Shown: one piece after another, positions 59,909 to 64,000 of the stretch
How the letters are laid out: each line of letters begins with the position of its first letter
Numbering within the stretch: the stretch's first letter is position 1
DNA from: Prevotella sp.
GTDB lineage: Bacteria > Bacteroidota > Bacteroidia > Bacteroidales > Bacteroidaceae
Length of the DNA stretch: 64,000 nt
NCBI GenBank assembly: GCA_021636625.1
Contig: JAJWLX010000009.1
Coordinates: forward strand, 1 to 64,000
Reading direction: 5' to 3'
The notes under the pieces: model-generated
Databases searched by the model: none
What the model was told of the DNA's origin: nothing
Seen by the model: the letters and a program-made list of their open reading frames with translations, nothing else
Made by a program: the position numbers and the translations under genes

Positions 59909-60856
59909 ATGGATAATATTGATTTTTCATTATTTGAGAAACTGATAGTCGATCAATTAAAAGGATACTTGAACCATTCTGGTGTGTTTTATCGTATATT
60001 TTCCCGTTCAAAAAGCGTTCAATCAATCAAGAAGAAATTAGAAATTAAAAAGGATAAATATTCAACAAATGGCAGCAAAATGCAAGATTTGATAGGAATA
60101 CGAATTGTTTTCTATTTTCTTGATGATATTCATATCTTTGCTGAATATTTGCGTAAAAAAGAATTTTATGTGGAAGAATCAAACAGTGAGCGTGATTTGG
60201 CAAAAACGGAAATCAAAAATATTGATTTAGTCAATACCGTATTTATGCCGACTCGGCTAAACTTTATATGTAGAATACCAGAAAATTTGGTTGCGGATTT
60301 ACAGCAGCAACTAATGCAAGTAACTGAATTTGATGCTCGATTGATAGATATGACTTATGAAATCCAATTGCGTTCTGTTTTGTCGGAGGGATGGCATGAG
60401 GTGGAACATGATTTAAGATATAAATGCAAAGATGAGCCATGGTGGGGCTATTGTAAAGAAGAATCTCGTTTCTTGAATGGAATATTTGCAACATTAGAGA
60501 CAAGTGAACGTAGCATGAAAGAACTTTTTTCTAATATTGCTTATAAGAATTATAAGAATAAGGATTGGGCTGCAATGATGAGAAACCATTTTTGTCTGCG
60601 CTTTGTCGATTCATCATTAGAAGAGTGGGTAATAAATCTGTTTAATAATAATAATGATATAGCCAAGGCATATTATCGGTTTGATAGAAGTGCATTGATA
60701 AAGGTACTGTGTCAATCACCTATAACTTTTAAGTTAAGAATGATGCACGTTGTTTTCTTGATTAACAGAATGTCAAACATCTCAGATGAGATTACTGCTA
60801 AAGAAAAACCAACAATGAAAGAAATATTAGATAATGTGATAGATTTGAAACAGTAG
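59909..60856 (+). CDS. Divergent RelA/SpoT-domain protein, third gene of the NACHT operon
   Basis: The 315-residue protein has RSKSVQSIKKKLEIKKDKYS and QDLIGIRIVFYFLDDIHIFA (the KxK and D-x-x-G-x-R of the alarmone synthetase fold), then YEIQLRSVLSEGWHEVEHDL with the ExQxR and EH parts. The usual GYxSxH loop is not seen; FMPTRLNFICRIP stands there. It is therefore a divergent nucleotidyl (pyrophospho)transferase or an inactivated sensor version. The C-terminal 110 residues are helical. It starts eight bases after the NACHT gene, so the three are one operon. Confidence 0.78.
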   Translation: MDNIDFSLFEKLIVDQLKGYLNHSGVFYRIFSRSKSVQSIKKKLEIKKDKYSTNGSKMQDLIGIRIVFYFLDDIHIFAEYLRKKEFYVEESNSERDLAKTEIKNIDLVNTVFMPTRLNFICRIPENLVADLQQQLMQVTEFDARLIDMTYEIQLRSVLSEGWHEVEHDLRYKCKDEPWWGYCKEESRFLNGIFATLETSERSMKELFSNIAYKNYKNKDWAAMMRNHFCLRFVDSSLEEWVINLFNNNNDIAKAYYRFDRSALIKVLCQSPITFKLRMMHVVFLINRMSNISDEITAKEKPTMKEILDNVIDLKQ

Positions 60857-60861
60857 ATATT

Positions 60862-60957
60862 ATGTCAACTCAATCATCAGATAACAACAAGCGAATAGCG
60901 AAGAATACTTTGCATCTTTACTTCCGAATGCTCTTTATGATGGTTGTGTTGATATAG
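60862..60957 (+). pseudogene. Wzx flippase N-terminal fossil
   Basis: The frame MSTQSSDNNKRIAKNTLHLY, then FRMLFMMVVLI and stop, is the beginning of Bacteroidota flippases (NNKRIAKNTLxLYFRM). It is cut after 31 residues and followed by unrelated sequence. It is another relic of the displaced EPS-2 genes, just behind the NACHT operon. Confidence 0.78.
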
Positions 60958-60985
60958 CAAGGATGTTGAAATAGCAGAGAATATT

Positions 60986-61170
60986 ATGAGTGAACAGCAT
61001 TATAACGAATTGCAGAAAGCCTATACCAAGGAGGTTTTGGCAAGCATGATAAAGGAGATATACGCAGTAGGTTTCCCGAGCCTTATGCCAGTATGTATTG
61101 CCAGCAGTTTGATGATTTCAAAAACGTTGCAGACTTCTTTGAATTTGCAGCAAAGTTAATGAGAAGATAA
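60986..61170 (+). pseudogene. Degenerate short gene
   Basis: One frame begins MSEQHYNELQKAYTKEVLAS, then MIKEIYAVGFP; after that the sense continues in another frame as EPYASMYCQQFDDFKNVADF, FEFAAKLMRR and stop at 61170. This looks like one short protein of about 60 residues with a shifted frame. I do not recognise the family. The rest of the 617-base gap up to 61473 contains the B3 repeat. Confidence 0.5.
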
Positions 61171-61250
61171 CAACATGTTTAACTAGTCTTTGCTTTCCTC
61201 TGATTCATATAAAATAAGTCTTAAGATTAGGCATAAAAAGCATCGTATCA

Positions 61251-61455
61251 AGGCGGTCCCATCCCGCACAACCATGGCGAGACCTTTGATGGTCCGCCAA
61301 CCTTATAGCGTAGCGGTTCTGAGCACCGGAGGGCGGTTACATCCTCTCGTCCCTGAGGGAAGAGAGGCTTGGTGAGAAAGGTGGAGCTTTCCTTGCAGGA
61401 GAGACGGAGAGGTAGAAAAATACCTTCTTTAATGGTAAAGAAGGACGGGTTGATT
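61251..61455. repeat. Multi-hairpin repeat, copy B3
   Basis: It starts ggcggtcccatcccgcac, then ggcgagacctttgatggtccgcc, CCTCTCgtccctgagggaaGAGAGG, CTTTCCttgcaGGAGAG and CCTTCTTTaatggtAAAGAAGG. It ends about 18 bases before the second ugd gene, so it marks the right end of the island. Confidence 0.8.
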
Positions 61456-61473
61456 TTAGAAAAAAACACTATA

Positions 61474-62796
61474 ATGATGAATGATTTTAAAGATATAAAA
61501 ATAGCAGTAGCCGGTACCGGCTACGTCGGTCTGAGCATAGCAACGCTTTTGTCTCAGCACCATCATGTAATAGCAGTAGATGTAATCCCTGAGAAGGTGG
61601 AGAAACTCAACAATAAGATTTCTCCAATCCAGGACGATTACATTGAAAAGTATTTGGCTGAAAAGCCATTGAACCTCGTGGCAACTCTTGACGGCAAATC
61701 AGCCTATAAGGATGCAGACTTCGTAGTGATTGCAGCACCAACCAACTACGACCCAGTAAAGAACTACTTCGATACAACCCATGTAGAAGAAGTCATCGAC
61801 CTGGTTCTGGAGGTAAACCCAGATGCAGTGATGGTTATTAAGAGTACCATCCCAGTAGGTTATACCCGTAACCTCTACTTGAAGTATGCCAAGAAGGGAG
61901 TGAAGAAGTTCAACCTTCTCTTCTCTCCAGAGTTCCTTCGTGAGAGCAAGGCTCTCTACGATAACCTTTACCCTAGCCGCATTATCGTAGGCTATCCTAA
62001 GGTAATCGATCGTCCTGAATTTGCAGAAGAAAATGAGGCTATCAATAAGGTTACCGATGTTAAGATGATGAAGGAAGCAGCCAAGACATTTGCCGCTTTG
62101 CTCCAGGAAGGCGCTATCAAGGAGAATATTGATACACTCTTTATGGGTATGAAGGAAGCTGAAGCTGTTAAGCTCTTTGCCAATACCTATCTGGCACTCC
62201 GAGTAAGCTACTTCAATGAGTTGGATACATACGCAGAGGTAAAGGGACTCGATACCAAGGCTATCATCGATGGCGTAGGTCTTGACCCACGAATCGGCAC
62301 CCATTATAACAACCCAAGCTTCGGCTATGGTGGTTATTGCCTGCCAAAGGATACTAAGCAGCTCCTGGCAAACTATGCCGATGTTCCTGAGAACCTGATT
62401 GAGGCAATCGTAGAGAGCAACCGTACCCGTAAGGACTATATCGCTGATGCCGTACTCCAGAAGGCTGGCTATTATAACGAGAATAGTTCTTTTGATGCCA
62501 GCAAAGAACACAACTGCGTGATTGGTGTCTATCGTCTGACCATGAAGTCAAACAGCGACAACTTCCGTCAGTCAGCCATCCAGGGCATCATGAAGCGTAT
62601 CAAGGCAAAGGGTGCAGAGGTAGTCATCTATGAGCCAACATTGGAAGATGGAACTACATTCTTTGGTAGCAAGGTAGTAAATGATATGAATGCTTTCAAG
62701 AAGCAGAGCCAGGCAATTATCGCCAACCGCTATGATGCTTGTCTGGATGATGTAAAGGACAAGGTATATACTAGAGATATTTTTAGAAGAGATTAA
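61474..62796 (+). CDS. ugd: UDP-glucose 6-dehydrogenase, second copy
   Basis: The 440-residue product is nearly the same protein as that at 3526 (IAVAGTGYVGLSIATLLSQH, FSPEFLRESKALYDNLYPSR, YGGYCLPKDTKQLL), while many synonymous codons differ; some short stretches, such as the one around GAAGCAGCCAAGACATTTGC, are identical. ATGs at 61474 and 61477 are both possible. It supplies UDP-glucuronate to EPS-2 and stands directly behind repeat B3. Confidence 0.95.
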   Translation: MMNDFKDIKIAVAGTGYVGLSIATLLSQHHHVIAVDVIPEKVEKLNNKISPIQDDYIEKYLAEKPLNLVATLDGKSAYKDADFVVIAAPTNYDPVKNYFDTTHVEEVIDLVLEVNPDAVMVIKSTIPVGYTRNLYLKYAKKGVKKFNLLFSPEFLRESKALYDNLYPSRIIVGYPKVIDRPEFAEENEAINKVTDVKMMKEAAKTFAALLQEGAIKENIDTLFMGMKEAEAVKLFANTYLALRVSYFNELDTYAEVKGLDTKAIIDGVGLDPRIGTHYNNPSFGYGGYCLPKDTKQLLANYADVPENLIEAIVESNRTRKDYIADAVLQKAGYYNENSSFDASKEHNCVIGVYRLTMKSNSDNFRQSAIQGIMKRIKAKGAEVVIYEPTLEDGTTFFGSKVVNDMNAFKKQSQAIIANRYDACLDDVKDKVYTRDIFRRD

Positions 62797-62800
62797 GATT

Positions 62801-63856
62801 ATGGTAAGTTATAATATAGATTTAACAGGTAAGACAATCCTTGTTACAGGTGCAGCCGGATTTATCGGCAGCAATCTTGTAAAGCGTTTGTTTAATGATG
62901 TGGAGAACATCAAGGTGATAGGTATTGATAGTATTACAGATTACTATGATGTAAACATCAAGTTCGAACGTCTAAAGGAAATTGAGGCAATGGGTAAAGA
63001 TTGGACGTTTGTTCATGACTCTATTGCCAATAAGGAGGCTATCGAGAAAATCTTCTCTGCTAACCAGATTTCTGTGGTTGTCAACCTTGCTGCCCAGGCA
63101 GGAGTACGTTATAGTATTACTAATCCTGATGCTTATATCCAAAGCAATCTTATTGGCTTCTATAACATCTTGGAGGCTTGTCGTCATCACGAGGTTGAGC
63201 ATCTTGTTTATGCCTCTTCTTCTTCAGTTTATGGAAGCAACAAAAAGGTTCCATATTCTACAGATGATAAGGTGGATAATCCTGTAAGTCTATATGCAGC
63301 TACCAAGAAGAGCAACGAGCTGATGGCTCATGCGTATTCTAAACTCTATAACATTCCAAGTACGGGCTTGAGATTCTTCACCGTGTATGGTCCAGCAGGA
63401 AGACCTGATATGGCATACTTTGGATTTACCAACAAGCTGGTGGAGGGCGAAACCATCAAGATTTTCAACTATGGTAACTGCAAGCGTGACTTTACTTATG
63501 TAGATGATATAGTTGAGGGTATCGTAAGAGTAATGCAGCATGCCCCAGAGAAGCAGAATGGCGAGGACGGTTTACCTATCCCTCCATACAAGGTATATAA
63601 TATCGGTAACTCTCATCCAGAGAATCTGCTGGAGTTTGTGAGCATCCTGCAGGAAGAGTTGATCCGTGCAGGTGTCTTACCTAAAGATTATGACTTTGAG
63701 GCACATAAGGAACTCGTACCAATGCAACCAGGTGATGTACCTGTTACTTATGCGGATACAACACCTTTGGAAGAAGATTTTGGTTACAAGCCATCTACTT
63801 CTTTACGTGAGGGATTACGTGCATTTGCCGAATGGTTTAAAAAATATTATTTGTAA
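62801..63856 (+). CDS. UDP-glucuronate 4-epimerase, second copy
   Basis: A 351-residue SDR epimerase almost identical in protein sequence to 4848-5909 (GAAGFIGSNLVKRLFND, YASSSSVYGSNKKVPYST, GPAGRPDMAYFGFTNKLV). It follows ugd after four bases, as in EPS-1. Differences gather at the last residues (WFKKYYL against WYKGYYGVK). The EPS-2 locus should continue beyond the window; the remaining 144 bases show no further gene start. Confidence 0.92.
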   Translation: MVSYNIDLTGKTILVTGAAGFIGSNLVKRLFNDVENIKVIGIDSITDYYDVNIKFERLKEIEAMGKDWTFVHDSIANKEAIEKIFSANQISVVVNLAAQAGVRYSITNPDAYIQSNLIGFYNILEACRHHEVEHLVYASSSSVYGSNKKVPYSTDDKVDNPVSLYAATKKSNELMAHAYSKLYNIPSTGLRFFTVYGPAGRPDMAYFGFTNKLVEGETIKIFNYGNCKRDFTYVDDIVEGIVRVMQHAPEKQNGEDGLPIPPYKVYNIGNSHPENLLEFVSILQEELIRAGVLPKDYDFEAHKELVPMQPGDVPVTYADTTPLEEDFGYKPSTSLREGLRAFAEWFKKYYL

Positions 63857-64000
63857 AAAAGTTAAGTAATTAAGGCTGAATTAGTATAGATAACGCTGCC
63901 GCATATCTTTTTCATAAAAATCGAAGATATGCTGGTTTTAATCTTCAGAAGGCATATTTTCTCTTATTCCTGGAACTATCTGTCTTCTATATATATAAGA

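Noticed and set aside
61190..61375. Short frame reading into repeat B3
   Set aside because: It has no ribosome site and its translation is determined by the repeat; the same repeat at 53269 and 55606 is not open in this frame.
1..64000. tRNA, rRNA or other standard RNA genes
   Set aside because: No cloverleaf-like block with a T-arm and acceptor stem was recognised by eye; GTTCGAATCC at 2503 lies inside a coding gene without matching stems.

Overview
The window looks like a chromosome segment of a gut-type Bacteroidota, most likely a Prevotella/Segatella (copri-like) species. The reasons are recurrent -7 boxes of the TAnnTTTG type, a NusG/UpxY-like antiterminator at the head of a glycan locus, paired polysaccharide loci, and the family content (GH109-type oxidoreductase, DUF1016 nuclease, ORF6N proteins, RHS tips). 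The genus is inferred from these traits, not proven. No rRNA, tRNA or CRISPR array was seen.

Layout. 1-683 is the end of a PHP-type tyrosine-phosphatase gene of a glycan locus lying to the left. 900-3215 is a small toxin-antitoxin array: an antitoxin/ParE-like toxin pair, an orphan antitoxin under a duplicated promoter, and a small-ORF plus DUF6169-like pair, with two identical 205-bp repeats. 3300-25020 is a complete exopolysaccharide/capsule locus (EPS-1): a structured leader, Ugd, UDP-glucuronate epimerase, RfbC, GT10 and GT11 fucosyltransferases, Wzy, a DUF616-like glycosyltransferase, Wzx, two GT2 enzymes, three membrane acyltransferases, a hexapeptide acetyltransferase, an unknown 446-residue protein, an aldolase/decarboxylase/aminotransferase set, an initiating sugar transferase and a CapD-like dehydratase. 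Its centre is AT-rich compared with its two ends, which suggests a swapped core between conserved flanks.

The most striking feature of EPS-1 is a set of five poly-G tracts (four of 7 G, one of 9 G), all inside reading frames of decorating enzymes between 7.09 and 16.96 kb. Three of these genes (GT10, the second acyltransferase, the hexapeptide acetyltransferase) are broken exactly at the tract, and each is restored by a tract of 8 G. This is the signature of slipped-strand phase variation of glycan decoration.

25.2-29.1 kb holds a two-gene ATPase plus PD-(D/E)xK-like nuclease pair (possible defence module), a broken AAA-ATPase-like/DUF1703 gene, and a scar made of an aminotransferase fragment fused to a CapD tail. 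29.3-40.6 kb is housekeeping: a GH109-like secreted oxidoreductase, the M48 protease-NfeD-SPFH-WecB operon, a surface protein, a cyclophilin, serine dehydratase and a polar amino-acid ABC transporter whose binding domain looks circularly permuted. 40.6-45.3 kb is a decayed accessory region (ORF6N fragments, RHS tips with possible immunity genes, integrase remnant, intact DUF1016 nuclease). 45.6-48 kb carries a SulP transporter and an unknown protein on the minus strand.

48.4 kb to the right edge is a second glycan locus (EPS-2). A consensus promoter, a 300-nt leader with a putative 26-codon ORF, and a 676-residue NusG-like protein are followed by a CapD-like dehydratase and, after an interruption, a second ugd-epimerase pair. 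The interruption (52.9-61.4 kb) is a defence/toxin-antitoxin island: an orphan antitoxin, a second small-ORF plus DUF6169-like pair, a Cas2-like/membrane coiled-coil pair, and a three-gene operon of PD-(D/E)xK nuclease, NACHT/STAND ATPase and a divergent RelA/SpoT-domain protein. The island is punctuated by three related multi-hairpin repeats and by glycan-gene fossils, suggesting cassette exchange inside a polysaccharide locus. The nuclease-NACHT-RelA/SpoT operon and the poly-G array are my main candidates for something new.
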